From NCBI GenBank assembly GCA_019424965.1, contig JAHYYL010000009.1:1-64000 (forward strand): a DNA stretch of 64,000 nt, written 5' to 3'. This DNA comes from Collinsella sp. GTDB taxonomy: Bacteria > Actinomycetota > Coriobacteriia > Coriobacteriales > Coriobacteriaceae. The position numbers were made by a program, and so were the translations under genes. The notes under the pieces were generated by a model. It did not search any database. It worked only from the letters and a program-made list of their open reading frames with translations, and was not told the origin of the DNA. Shown here piece after piece: positions 26,532 to 36,189 of the stretch (positions are counted from its first letter, which is position 1; every line of letters starts with the position of its first letter).

Positions 26532-29500
26532 TTAGTTGATACGGATCTCGTCGTTTGCAGTGAGCGCCTGCATAAGGCGGGAGCGCAGGTCCTCCACGTA
26601 GCGCTCCACGTCCCCCGCGGACAAGAGACGACTCGGCTTGGCCAGATCGGCGCGGCGCACAGTCTTGATCTTGCGCTGGGGCACGGGTGCAGGCGTGGGT
26701 GCTGACGACGCAACGGCCTTGTTGGAGATCTTCTTGACCACCTCACCCGTACTCGTGACCTCGGTGGTGCGGCGCTCGTTGTCCATACGCATGCGGGCCG
26801 CATCCACAGCGTCGTACATCCCGTTGGTTGCTGCGCTGAGCCAGTTGGCCCAGTTAGTCGCGGCAACACTCAGCTCGTTGAGGCTTTGAGCACTGTGGGC
26901 ACGGTTTTTGAACGACTCGTATTTGGCGCCGGCGTCTGCTATGGCATCCTTGGCTTGATTGACAAAGCCCTTTTGACTCTCAGCCTGTGCCTGCAGGTCT
27001 TGCAGATCGCTCTCGATTCGGCACAAAAACTCATTGCGGCGGATGCCCAACAGCTTTTTCATGTCGTCCTCGACGGGATCCATAAGCGGCTGCAGGTCTT
27101 TAATGCGGCCGTAGGGCTTGGGATCTTTGAGAACCTCACGCACCTTTGCCACATTCTCAACCGCGCTGGGAATGTCATCGGAGGCATACTCGATACCCTC
27201 GGTGCGGCTCAAGAAATCCTTGGCGTGGTCAAACGCTGTTCGCTGGTTGGACTCGAAGAACTCAACCACCTTATCAAAGTCTTCCTTGGCATCGAGCAAA
27301 CGCTCCTCATGCTTGGTGAACGTGGTCAAGAACGCCTCGGCCTCGTTCTGGTCCTTAAGGACGTCGGCCACCTCCGAGCGCATCTTCTCGCACTCGTCCT
27401 CACCGGGATACGGGTAGGCCGGCTTGATGCCCGTGTAGTAGTCGCGTGCCATGGCGACGCACACCTCACGCAAGTCCTCAAGGCGCTCCTTGAGCTCGGC
27501 CACGAGCTTATCCTCGTTGGAGGGCACGGTCTTGAGATCAAACAGATCACGCATGAGCTCGCCCGTGGCGCGCAGCAACCGGTCGCTCATGCGCACGCGC
27601 AAGCGCACCTGGGCCTTATCGGCATCCTTGCGCAGGAGCGCCACCATGCGGCTATCGGTAGCTTGAACCGTCTGGCCGCCAAACAGCACCTGCGCGCGCT
27701 GCTCCACCACAAGCTGCGCCACCACATTTGCGATGTCGACCTCGCGCCAGCCAAAGGGCCTTTGCTGGTACTGGCGCTGGATATCGCCCATAGCGGTATC
27801 CAGATGGCGCTGGTGCTGCACTTTGAGGTAGTCCTCAACTTCCTTAAGCGCACGCGTGTTACCCGCGTTCATGTCAGCGAGCCCCGCTTGAACGTTGCCC
27901 GCCAGAGTGGAGCGGATATCGGAATCGCTCGTGACCGGCGCGCCGATATAGCCGGCCTTTTCAAAGACCACATCGCACAGCTGCGCCAGCACCTGCTCAA
28001 AGACCTGGGCGGGCTTGGCCGCGCGGATCTCAATCATGCGCCCGTTGACGGCGCATCGTGCATGGAGCACCGCCTCAGCCAAAAGGGCGTCAGCCTCTTT
28101 CTCGTTAAAGTCCTTCTCGCGCATTTTGGCCTCGACGATCTGGCGGGTACTCGGCGGTAGCTCCTGCAGGTTGCGCGTCTGGACGTACATGCGAATCTTA
28201 GCGGTGTTGACGAGTGGGGCCCAATAATCCACCTCGTCGCTCAAGGCCACGATGGCCTTATCCACGGATTTCAATGCCAGCTCGGCATCGTCCGCACGGC
28301 CCAGATCGCTGGCCATGGTCACCACGGATAGATCCATGCCGCCCATGTTGGATCCATGAATCGAGCCATCCACGTAGCGGTCAAAGGGGAAGTCGTTGGT
28401 CCCGCGGTTGAGCTTGCGCGCGGTGTAGATGCTGTCGAACAGGCGCTTCTTGATAGACTCGATCACCTGCGCGTTATCGATCGGGGTGCGTGCGATCTCC
28501 TGCGCTATCTCCTGCTCCTCGTCGGTGAGGAAGCTATAGGTATCGCCCTGGCGTGCCACGTAGTTCTCGCGCTCCAAACGGGCGAGGGATTCCTTGACGC
28601 GGTCCTTGAGGGCGCGCTTGTCCACGTCGAGGCTATCGATCATGAGGACGGAGATGTTTTCGACCGTGGCCTTGACGTAGCCGATGTAACGAATCAGGTA
28701 CAGGAGCTTGAGCACCTGAACGTCGTAGGGTTCAAGGCCCTCCGCGTTCTCGGCCGCGCGGACCGCGCGGTCGACCACCTGGATGATGCCGTGCTCAAGG
28801 TCTTTGGAGATAGTGTCGAAAAAGCGCCAGAACGGCACGAGCGCACCGGTCTGGTCATGCTGGATGGTCTGAGCGCTCTCCTGGAACGCGCTCAGCATGG
28901 AGCGCTCGCCTGTGGACATGTGTTTAGCCTTGACACCGTGTTTGCGCACCTCGGTCATCACGTCGGGTAGGAGCTTAAACTGATAGCCCACAAACGGGTA
29001 GCTGGCCACAAAATCCTTGGAGTTGGTGTAGCCGGCAAGGTCGGAGCGCGAGCCACCCTCAAAGGTAAAGTTGTTTTTGAGGACGGCGGCGTCTTGCTCG
29101 TAGACCTGTGCAAGCATATCGGCCGCCGGTGCGGTCTTCTCGAGCACACGGCGCTGGATGACCTCGTCCACGCTGGAGCTGGAAAGCGAGAGGCGGGTAT
29201 TGAAGCGGCCTTGGATCTTTGAAAAGTCGTTGCCCACGGGCAGACTCAGGTTGTCGATGGCCTCCTGGCTCGTGACCATCACCCACACGCGGCCACCGCA
29301 GGCGGCACCCAGCTCCTCGACGATGGTCTGAAGGCTCAGCATAAGGCTTGGGTCCTGGTCGTTTGTAATAAACTGACCCACCTCGTCGACCATAAAGAGC
29401 AAACGGAAGTTGCCGCCGTGGGCCGCTGCCCGAGCGTCTACGTAGTCCTTGACCTTTTTGGCAAAAACATCGGGGGCCAAAACCTCGTCCTCAGAACCCT

Positions 29501-30194
29501 CGAGCCAGTTCCATGCGGCCTTTTCGCTCATGCCGAGCACGCTCTGCAGCACCTCGACCACGTCGTCCTCAAAGTAGCTGTAGGTGTCGCGGGTCTGGAG
29601 CCAGGACTCGCCGTTGACGCGCTCAAAGGCCTCGCGGAACTCCTGGGTCTTGCCCAGGGAATCGATGTAGTCCTCGAGCTTTGCAAGCTTGAGGTCCTCG
29701 CCGTAGAAGCCGCGCGCCTCGTAGAACATGCGCTCAAAGCCGCGAAGCAGCGCCGTGGGAGCCGTATCGCCCTGCTTCCACTGGCCCGCCTTACTATCGA
29801 TGTTAAAGAGGATGGCCTGCGTGTGCACCGAGCAGGCGCGCTCCATGGCAGCCGCGACCATGGGGTCGACGATCTTGCCATCAAAGTAGCGGATGGCGCT
29901 CTTACCGCCAATCTGGCGATTCTCGAGCAGGTAGCTCAGCATCTTGAGAAAGTGCGATTTACCGGAACCGAAGAAGCCGCTGATCCACACGCCGATCTTG
30001 TCGGTGCGCACATCGATGGCATCGCCGTAGGCCTTGAAGAACGTGGCAAAGTGCCCCTGCAGCTCGCGCGTCACCACGTACTCGTCAAGCTCCTGACGGA
30101 TGGACTCGTCTTTTGAATCCTGGACCTTGACCACGCCGTTGATGGAGCGGTTGATGTCTTTTGCAAAGAGGTCGCGAATGATCGTGTTGTCCAT
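26532..30194 (-). CDS. brxC: BREX P-loop protein BrxC
   Basis: A 1220-residue BrxC, the large AAA-type ATPase of type 1 BREX. Walker A is GFFGSGKSHF (about residues 73-82), and LLFMVDEVGQFI is the Walker B region. Long helical and coiled-coil stretches fill residues 850-1120. The start is ATG 30194 after a strong AAAGGAG. It follows brxB by 78 nt. No truncation or frame break is seen. Confidence 0.95.
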   Translation of the reverse strand: MDNTIIRDLFAKDINRSINGVVKVQDSKDESIRQELDEYVVTRELQGHFATFFKAYGDAIDVRTDKIGVWISGFFGSGKSHFLKMLSYLLENRQIGGKSAIRYFDGKIVDPMVAAAMERACSVHTQAILFNIDSKAGQWKQGDTAPTALLRGFERMFYEARGFYGEDLKLAKLEDYIDSLGKTQEFREAFERVNGESWLQTRDTYSYFEDDVVEVLQSVLGMSEKAAWNWLEGSEDEVLAPDVFAKKVKDYVDARAAAHGGNFRLLFMVDEVGQFITNDQDPSLMLSLQTIVEELGAACGGRVWVMVTSQEAIDNLSLPVGNDFSKIQGRFNTRLSLSSSSVDEVIQRRVLEKTAPAADMLAQVYEQDAAVLKNNFTFEGGSRSDLAGYTNSKDFVASYPFVGYQFKLLPDVMTEVRKHGVKAKHMSTGERSMLSAFQESAQTIQHDQTGALVPFWRFFDTISKDLEHGIIQVVDRAVRAAENAEGLEPYDVQVLKLLYLIRYIGYVKATVENISVLMIDSLDVDKRALKDRVKESLARLERENYVARQGDTYSFLTDEEQEIAQEIARTPIDNAQVIESIKKRLFDSIYTARKLNRGTNDFPFDRYVDGSIHGSNMGGMDLSVVTMASDLGRADDAELALKSVDKAIVALSDEVDYWAPLVNTAKIRMYVQTRNLQELPPSTRQIVEAKMREKDFNEKEADALLAEAVLHARCAVNGRMIEIRAAKPAQVFEQVLAQLCDVVFEKAGYIGAPVTSDSDIRSTLAGNVQAGLADMNAGNTRALKEVEDYLKVQHQRHLDTAMGDIQRQYQQRPFGWREVDIANVVAQLVVEQRAQVLFGGQTVQATDSRMVALLRKDADKAQVRLRVRMSDRLLRATGELMRDLFDLKTVPSNEDKLVAELKERLEDLREVCVAMARDYYTGIKPAYPYPGEDECEKMRSEVADVLKDQNEAEAFLTTFTKHEERLLDAKEDFDKVVEFFESNQRTAFDHAKDFLSRTEGIEYASDDIPSAVENVAKVREVLKDPKPYGRIKDLQPLMDPVEDDMKKLLGIRRNEFLCRIESDLQDLQAQAESQKGFVNQAKDAIADAGAKYESFKNRAHSAQSLNELSVAATNWANWLSAATNGMYDAVDAARMRMDNERRTTEVTSTGEVVKKISNKAVASSAPTPAPVPQRKIKTVRRADLAKPSRLLSAGDVERYVEDLRSRLMQALTANDEIRIN

Positions 30195-30272
30195 GGGTGC
30201 TCCTTTGGGTTTGGGAACGTTATGGCAAAGGGTTGTTACCGGCGGCAGGGCCTTGTATGCGGGGAGCCGTGC

Positions 30273-30965
30273 TTACGAGATATCGATGGCGCGGTAGTAG
30301 TTATCGGCCGGCAGACGGTTAAAGAGCTGGAAGGAAGAGCCGTTGAAGCTGCCCGGATAGGCGGCGATCACCGGCACATCATCAAAATCCGCGAGCATGC
30401 AGTGGAGAAGCGTGTGCATGCGAAAGAACGGGAAGACCTCACCTGCACCGGTGAGGAGGATGACGTCTCTGGGCACGTGCGGCTCGGTTTGTTCAAGGAT
30501 GCACGCGGCGACTTTCTCGGGCGAGGCGAACTTGGCCACGTCCTCGAGCACGCGCTGGGTACCGCGACGCTCCTCTTGGCGCGGGATGGTCTTGAGGACG
30601 CGGCGCTTTTCGAGAATTGCCAGCACGGCGTCGTAGAGATTCACGACCTTGAGCGTGCACGGGAGCTTGCCGGCCTCGGCATCGCGTGAAAGGACGTCAA
30701 ATAACGCACGCGCCTCAAACTCGAGCGCAGGGTCGTAGCAGAAGGTATGGAAGCCGATCTCGTTACCTATGCCCTTGTTGGCCAAAAAGTCCTCGCTGCA
30801 CAGGCACTCACGCAGGAGCTGCGCGCGGCGCTCAAATTCTTGGCGGGCGCGCTCGGAGCGGGCATGCGCCGCCACGACACTCTGGCGGGAATGGATGCCG
30901 ATATTGGTGGTGAGATCGGTCGCCGGGGTGACTACGGAATCGGAAGCGCTGTTGACGGAAGCCAC
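30273..30965 (-). CDS. brxB: BREX protein BrxB (DUF1788)
   Basis: A 230-residue BrxB. The family signature VILLTGAGEVFPFFRMH and the C-terminal FNGSSFQLFNRLPADNYYRA are clear. Its biochemical role in BREX is unknown. The GTG start at 30965 is one base after the brxA stop codon, so translation is coupled to brxA; loss of brxA translation would probably lower brxB too. Confidence 0.9.
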   Translation of the reverse strand: MASVNSASDSVVTPATDLTTNIGIHSRQSVVAAHARSERARQEFERRAQLLRECLCSEDFLANKGIGNEIGFHTFCYDPALEFEARALFDVLSRDAEAGKLPCTLKVVNLYDAVLAILEKRRVLKTIPRQEERRGTQRVLEDVAKFASPEKVAACILEQTEPHVPRDVILLTGAGEVFPFFRMHTLLHCMLADFDDVPVIAAYPGSFNGSSFQLFNRLPADNYYRAIDIS

Positions 30966-30966
30966 G

Positions 30967-31617
30967 CTACATCACCGCCCTGCCGGTAAGGGCCGCGATA
31001 AGAGGCTGCTCGCCCAGCTGGACCAGGCCCTGCTCGACCTCGGGGTCGAGAAAGAGCGGGGACAGGCGTTCGGACTCCGGGCCCTGACCCTCGCCTATAA
31101 GGCCGGCGTGGCGGAGCGTCTGGCGCAGCGAGCCCTTAATGCGCTTGACCGTGGCCTCGGTCCAGCGGGCCGCGTCCGGATACTCCGTGGTAAAGCGCGT
31201 CATAAAGGCGTTGAGGTCAGCCGCCGTGAAGGCATAGTCGAAGTTTTGCAGGCGCTCCCCCACCTCGACGAGCACGAGCTCGCGCACGATGTCGTAGCGG
31301 CAGATCATGCTGTAAAAGATGGCCTGGTCCGCCTGCGTGGGAGTACCAGATGCCATAAGGCCGGTTAGGGATAACGCAGCCTCGGCGGCAGTATTGGGGT
31401 CGATGCCGCGCGCGGCGCACGCGGCGTCCGTGGGCATCATGGCGTCGAGGCGGCGAAGGCACACGGTTGCGCGGTTGGCAACCATGCGCTCCGTAGGATA
31501 TTGAAAGAGGTTATCGCTCTTTACGCGTACAATGACCTGCTCGTCGCTTGCGCCCTGCGTGCGCAGAACAGCGACGATGCGCATCTCATGCGGGAGGAAT
31601 TGCTCGCGGGTGAGCAC
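30967..31617 (-). CDS. brxA: BREX protein BrxA (DUF1819), start within a poly-G tract
   Basis: A 216-residue BrxA-like protein, first gene of the operon. Recognisable family features include EMRIVAVLRTQGASDEQVI, VKSDNLFQYPTERMV and the C-terminal half. The uninterrupted frame can only start at GTG 31617, the last G of a ten-G run, and has no normal ribosome binding site. A better start exists upstream: GTG 31651 with TTGGAG at 8 nt. That frame enters the G run one base out of step and stops soon after. With nine or twelve G it would read through as MDVTTKSVRGGVLTREQF into brxA. The annotated start is therefore provisional. Confidence 0.82.
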   Translation of the reverse strand: MLTREQFLPHEMRIVAVLRTQGASDEQVIVRVKSDNLFQYPTERMVANRATVCLRRLDAMMPTDAACAARGIDPNTAAEAALSLTGLMASGTPTQADQAIFYSMICRYDIVRELVLVEVGERLQNFDYAFTAADLNAFMTRFTTEYPDAARWTEATVKRIKGSLRQTLRHAGLIGEGQGPESERLSPLFLDPEVEQGLVQLGEQPLIAALTGRAVM

Positions 31618-31626
31618 CCCCCCCCC
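31617..31626 (-). repeat. Poly-G tract of ten at the brxA start
   Basis: Ten consecutive C on the plus strand (G on the coding strand). No other homopolymer this long was noticed in the window. It separates an upstream ribosome binding site and GTG from the brxA frame by a one-base offset. Confidence 0.85.
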
Positions 31627-31931
31627 GAACGCTTTTTGTGGTTACATCCACAGTGCACGCTCCAAGGGTGTCAAAGGCTGTCACAAGTGCGCCGCAGCCC
31701 GGCAGGCAGGCGCGGCGCACATGACAATAATCATACCTGTTGGTAAAAAAGTTACCACGACCAGCGTGTCAAATGTTGAGCAACAAAATTAAATCCGGTT
31801 AACGGTTATTTTCGCAGCTCAGCAGCTTTGACGAGATCGCCCCAAATCACACTTGCCAGATAAACGCGCTTGCGAATGCAGACACGCACACGCCCAAAGC
31901 CACCTCGCATCGGACCCCCACCCTCCACTAC

Positions 31932-31945
31932 ACTCAACATTGAGT
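31932..31945 (+). promoter_or_regulatory. Palindromic operator candidate with promoter
   Basis: ACTCAACATTGAGT is a perfect palindrome, followed at once by TATACAT, a -10-like element, 30 nt before the small gene at 31977. The layout suits autoregulation. The rest of the gap (31652-31931) has no further recognisable signal. Confidence 0.45.
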
Positions 31946-31976
31946 TATACATATGATTCCATGTAAGGAGCTTCAT

Positions 31977-32165
31977 ATGCCAGACGTAAAGCCTATTTCC
32001 GATCAGACGGGCGCACTAACCGCCATCCAAGAACGCGAGTATCGCATTCAACGTGCCATCACGCGTGGCTACGACGATCTGGTAAACGGTCGCATTCGAC
32101 CCTGGAAACAAGCGAAGATCGAGGCGGATCAGATGCGAGCCTCAAGACAACCCTCCCCCATGTAA
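31977..32165 (+). CDS. Small antitoxin-like protein
   Basis: A 62-residue protein with no firm family. It has a helical REYRIQRAITRGYDDLVNG segment and a C-terminal RPWKQAKIEADQMRA that resemble small antitoxin proteins. The start is ATG 31977 with AAGGAG at 5 nt; an ATG eight codons upstream lacks a site. No toxin gene adjoins it, so if it is an antitoxin it is an orphan. It is transcribed away from the BREX operon. Confidence 0.6.
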   Translation: MPDVKPISDQTGALTAIQEREYRIQRAITRGYDDLVNGRIRPWKQAKIEADQMRASRQPSPM

Positions 32166-32280
32166 CCATCCTGTAAATCATAGCGGCGCACTCGAGTTTT
32201 ACCGTGATGCGGTCGCGCCTAGCGCTCCACTGTGCTAAAGTATCCCGAACGTTCAAACGACTACGAGGGGGAACTAGAAG

Positions 32281-33405
32281 ATGGCACGTGTGCACAACTT
32301 CTCAGCTGGCCCGGCCGCACTGCCCACAAGCGTGCTCGCCGAGATCGCCGACGAGATGATGGACTACCGCGGTTGCGGCATGTCCGTGCTCGAGATGAGC
32401 CATCGATCTAGCATGTACCAGCAGATCATCGACGACGCCGAGGCAACCCTACGCCGCCTGCTGAGCATCCCCGACAATTACCGTGTCCTGTTTTTGCAGG
32501 GCGGCGCCACGCTGCAGTTTGCGGGCATCCCCATGAACCTCATGCGCCGCGGGCGCGCCGGCTACATCGTGACCGGCAACTTTGCCAACAAGGCGTACAA
32601 GGAGGCCGCCAAGTACGGCGAGGCCGTGCTGCTCGCGAGCTCCGAAGACACCAACTTCGACCGCATCCCCGACATGGCCGACATCAACGCGCGTATTGCC
32701 GCCGAGGCTGCGGGCGACGGGCTCGACTACGTCTACATCTGCCAGAACAACACCATCTTTGGCACCATGTACCGCGAGCTGCCTAACTGCGGCGATGTGC
32801 CGCTGGTCGCCGATGTTTCGAGCTGCTTTTTGTCGCAGCCACTCGACGTCGAGCGCTACGGACTCATCTACGCCGGCGCTCAGAAAAACGCCGGCGCCGC
32901 TGGCGTGACCGTGGTCATCGTGCGCGACGACCTGATCGCCGACGGCCCGGCCTTTGCGCAGACGCCGCAGTACATGAACCTTAAGACCCAGGCCGCCAAG
33001 GGCTCCATGCTCAACACGCCCAACACCTTTGGCATCTACGTGTGCGGCAAGGTGTTCCGTTGGGTTGAGCAGACCGGCGGACTTGCCGCCATGGCCGAGC
33101 GCAACTGGGCCAAGGCCAACCTGCTCTACGACCTGCTCGAGCACAGCGAGCTGTTCCATGGCACCGCGCAGGCCAACAGCCGCTCCATCGCCAACGTCAC
33201 GTTCCGTACCGGCGACGCCGAACTCGACGCGGCCTTTGTTGCGGGCGCGGCAGAGCACCAGATCCAAAACGTCAAGGGCCATCGCCTCGTCGGCGGAATG
33301 CGCGCCAGCGTGTACAACGCCGTCACCATGGAGGACGTGCAGGCGCTGGCCACGTACGTGAAGGACTTCGAAGCGCAGCATAGTTTGAGCCCGCGATCTA
33401 ACTAG
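32281..33405 (+). CDS. serC: Phosphoserine aminotransferase
   Basis: A 374-residue PLP-dependent aminotransferase for the second step of serine synthesis, converting 3-phosphohydroxypyruvate to phosphoserine with glutamate. The N-terminal NFSAGPAALP and the PLP-lysine motif GAQKNAG (about residue 201) are diagnostic. The start is ATG 32281 with GGGGGAAC upstream. It is followed 69 nt later by serA, and the two are probably one transcript. No serB is seen. Confidence 0.96.
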   Translation: MARVHNFSAGPAALPTSVLAEIADEMMDYRGCGMSVLEMSHRSSMYQQIIDDAEATLRRLLSIPDNYRVLFLQGGATLQFAGIPMNLMRRGRAGYIVTGNFANKAYKEAAKYGEAVLLASSEDTNFDRIPDMADINARIAAEAAGDGLDYVYICQNNTIFGTMYRELPNCGDVPLVADVSSCFLSQPLDVERYGLIYAGAQKNAGAAGVTVVIVRDDLIADGPAFAQTPQYMNLKTQAAKGSMLNTPNTFGIYVCGKVFRWVEQTGGLAAMAERNWAKANLLYDLLEHSELFHGTAQANSRSIANVTFRTGDAELDAAFVAGAAEHQIQNVKGHRLVGGMRASVYNAVTMEDVQALATYVKDFEAQHSLSPRSN

Positions 33406-33474
33406 CCCGCAACACGCGGGCCGACCAGCCACTTCAAACCACTTGTTATAAACAAATCCGCTAAGGAGTTTTTC

Positions 33475-34638
33475 ATGCGCAAGATTAAAACCATCGACGA
33501 CATTACCAAGGACGGCAAAGTCGAATTTGGCGAGGGCTACGAGTTTGTGGGCACCGCCGAGGAGGCCGACGCCATTCTGATGCGCTCCACCGACCTGCAC
33601 GGCTACGAGCTGCCCGAGGGCATCCGCGCCATCGCCCGCTGCGGCGCCGGCGTCAACAACATCCCCGTCGAGGAGTACGCCAAGAAGGGCGTCGTCGTCT
33701 TTAACTCCCCCGGCGCCAACAGCAACGCCGTCAAGGAGCTCGTCCTGGGCATGTTGGTGCTCTCGAGCCGCGGCGTGGTGCAATCGATGAACTGGGTGCG
33801 TGACAACGCCGACGACCCCGAGATTCAGGTCGATGCCGAAAAGGCCAAGAAGGCCTTTGTGGGCCGCGAGCTCAAGGGCAAGCGCATCGGCGTCATCGGC
33901 CTGGGCAACGTGGGCTCCAAGGTCGCCAACGCCTGTGTCGATCTGGGCATGGACGTCTACGGCTACGACCCGTTCATTTCCGTCGAGCACGCATGGGTGC
34001 TGAGTCGCGAGGTGCAGCGCGTGGGCACGCTCGAGGACCTCTGCCGCGGCTGCGACTACCTCACCGTGCACGTGCCCAGCAAGGCCGATACCATCGGCAT
34101 GATCAGCACCGAGCAGATCGACCTGCTGGCGCCCGACGCCGTGCTCATCAACTACGCGCGCGAAACCATCATTGACGAGGACGCCGTCGACGCTGCCCTG
34201 CGCGAGGGCAAGCTCAGCTGGTTTAGCTGCGACTTTGCCACGCCCAAGACCGTCAAGATGCCCAACACGTTTATCACCACGCATTCGGGCGCCGGCACCG
34301 GCGAGGCCGAGGCCAACTGCGCCGACATGGCCATCAGCGAGCTCAAGGATTACCTGGAAAACGGCAACATCGCGCACAGCGTCAACTACCCCGCCTGCAG
34401 CATGGGCAAGGCGCGCGCCGCAAGCCGCATTGCCTGCCTGCATGCCAACGTGCCCAACATGATCGGCCAGATCACGGCCATTCTCGCCAAGGACAACGCC
34501 AACGTGCAGCGCATGACCAACGAGTCCGCTGGCGAGAACGCCTACACCATGTTCGACACCGATGAGCACCTGGACGGCAGCACGATCGAGGCACTCAAGC
34601 ATATTCCGTCGATGTATCGTGTGCGCGCGATTAAATAG
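33475..34638 (+). CDS. serA: D-3-phosphoglycerate dehydrogenase
   Basis: A 387-residue NAD-dependent dehydrogenase for the first step of serine synthesis. The dinucleotide motif is GVIGLGNVGS (about residue 138). The catalytic His lies in ITTHSGAGTGEAEANC, where most relatives have TPHLGAST, a mild deviation. A C-terminal ACT domain from about residue 315 (LHANVPNMIGQITAILAK) probably senses serine. The start is ATG 33475 with AAGGAG upstream. Confidence 0.94.
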   Translation: MRKIKTIDDITKDGKVEFGEGYEFVGTAEEADAILMRSTDLHGYELPEGIRAIARCGAGVNNIPVEEYAKKGVVVFNSPGANSNAVKELVLGMLVLSSRGVVQSMNWVRDNADDPEIQVDAEKAKKAFVGRELKGKRIGVIGLGNVGSKVANACVDLGMDVYGYDPFISVEHAWVLSREVQRVGTLEDLCRGCDYLTVHVPSKADTIGMISTEQIDLLAPDAVLINYARETIIDEDAVDAALREGKLSWFSCDFATPKTVKMPNTFITTHSGAGTGEAEANCADMAISELKDYLENGNIAHSVNYPACSMGKARAASRIACLHANVPNMIGQITAILAKDNANVQRMTNESAGENAYTMFDTDEHLDGSTIEALKHIPSMYRVRAIK

Positions 34639-34678
34639 CGCCGGCGCCAATCCTGCCAGACAGACCACGAAGCCCATT

Positions 34679-34713
34679 CGGCCCCCGTTTTCACGAAACG
34701 GGGGCCGATTTTG
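34679..34713 (+). terminator. Intrinsic terminator of serCA
   Basis: CGGCCCCCGTTT and AAACGGGGGCCG form a perfect 12-bp stem followed by atttt. The following gap to 34985 is AT-rich and shows no gene; it ends in a CCGCGCG/CGCGCGG hairpin beside the next stop codon. Confidence 0.88.
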
Positions 34714-34985
34714 TTGCTCCGGACGACTTTAAAATGATACCCATAACAAGTTTTTTCAGATAATCGATAGTGAGGCTCAAGTCGCTAAGCACACCCGCTT
34801 TGATAAACAGCTTTATCAGGGACTTTAGTAGGTAAAAATCGATCTCTATGTGCCGAATGTAAGTTGACTGTCCATTTTCCGAAACAACTTATTCTAGATA
34901 GCATTTTTAAGGCCCCTCCAAGGCGAAATATAAGTCTTTTTGTGACCAAAACTCTAGTCCGCGCGACCGTTTTCCACCCGCGCGG

Positions 34986-36035
34986 CTACATTCCTGCCCA
35001 ATCGATAAAAATCTCCTCACGAAGCCGCCGTTCGAGCTCCTGCTGTCGCGGCGTCTTGTCTTTCAGCGGCACATCGAGATAGGACATGATGAGCTCCATC
35101 ACCACGCGGAAGGCATCGGAGTCGGCCAGCTGACCATAGGTCATCAGAATGACGGGATATCCCATCGCTTGCAGCGCCGTCGTTCGATCGGAGTCCGAAA
35201 TCTTGGATTCAATGGATCCGTGAATGGCTTTACCCTGGCATTCAACCAGACACTCTCGGCTGCCGTCCTTATTTGCCAGCAGGATATCGGCATAGCGCCT
35301 ATCAAGCCCCGAAATCAGGCGGGCGCTGCGCGTCATACGAATCTCAACGTTATTGGTAAGGCTCAGCCCTTCGCCGCCGCGCAACCTCGTAAGGCCAAAC
35401 AGCATCGAAGCCTGGACCTCGAGCGGCGATGCTGCCACCCCCGTAATGCATTTCGCGGCTCGTATGAACGATTTAGCGCCGCGGAGCCCCCGGACCTTAT
35501 CGACGAACTCTGTAAGCTCAGAGAGCTCGATCAAGGGAGGTCGTTTCCACAAGTCCGTTGGATTCCCCGAGACATCCTTTACGTTTTCCCAGCCCGACCG
35601 TGCGTCACCCCACCGGCCCCCGTATGCCTGCTCAAGTGCCGACTTTACCTGAGGCGCAATCTTGCACACGGCAAAGGTGCCGCACATCTCATACATGCAC
35701 ATGATTAGACGCTCGTTTGAGACCGAGGAAGCCAGGGTCAGCAGGGTAAAGAGTGGGGACGCAACATCGAGGCCAAACTCCGTCTGCCGCACGGAATCAA
35801 ACGGCCTCTCCCCGTTCCAAACATGCCTGACAATGCGATCGCCCTTACATCCGCAGCTGCCCTGCGCCAACACGTGTAACGGGGTGCCCAGGAAATGCGT
35901 GACGAGCGGATGCTCACATAGGTGCTCCCTGCGCGGATCGTCCGCAGAATCGGGCAGGTCCGGCATTATTGCCAAGACCTGTGGAGGTATCCGGTGATAC
36001 CGAAAGGCAGATATGTCGCACAGCATGTCGTCCAT
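34986..36035 (-). CDS. DUF559/VSR-like nuclease-fold protein A, function unknown
   Basis: A 349-residue protein homologous in layout to the one at 44484-45692. A helical N-terminal part (ISAFRYHRIPPQVL, then a CGCKGDRIVRHVWNG patch) is followed by a shared block SPLFTLLTLASSVSN and a C-terminal domain with ADILLANKDGSRECLVECQG and TTALQAMGYPVILMTYGQL. The D-E-x-Q spacing and strand pattern resemble VSR/DUF559-type PD-(D/E)XK nucleases, though the usual Lys is not obvious. The start is uncertain; ATG 36035 is chosen by alignment with the second copy, because no clear ribosome binding site is seen. Confidence 0.65.
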   Translation of the reverse strand: MDDMLCDISAFRYHRIPPQVLAIMPDLPDSADDPRREHLCEHPLVTHFLGTPLHVLAQGSCGCKGDRIVRHVWNGERPFDSVRQTEFGLDVASPLFTLLTLASSVSNERLIMCMYEMCGTFAVCKIAPQVKSALEQAYGGRWGDARSGWENVKDVSGNPTDLWKRPPLIELSELTEFVDKVRGLRGAKSFIRAAKCITGVAASPLEVQASMLFGLTRLRGGEGLSLTNNVEIRMTRSARLISGLDRRYADILLANKDGSRECLVECQGKAIHGSIESKISDSDRTTALQAMGYPVILMTYGQLADSDAFRVVMELIMSYLDVPLKDKTPRQQELERRLREEIFIDWAGM

Positions 36036-36189
36036 GAAGGGTACGTACCCGCTGCGTCGCTTGTGAACCCGCCCGGACGGCAAACGCGCTGGCTCGGCCT
36101 GCGAACGGTAAATACTGCCACGCCCACGTCGCGGATCTCTCAGGAGGCTTACAATCGGTTTGGAAAGCAAACTGATTGTGAGGTTGCAT

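Noticed and set aside
32449..34677. 742-codon minus-strand open frame across serC and serA
   Set aside because: Its composition (Val/His/Gly-rich) is typical of an antisense frame, and both plus-strand genes are certain.
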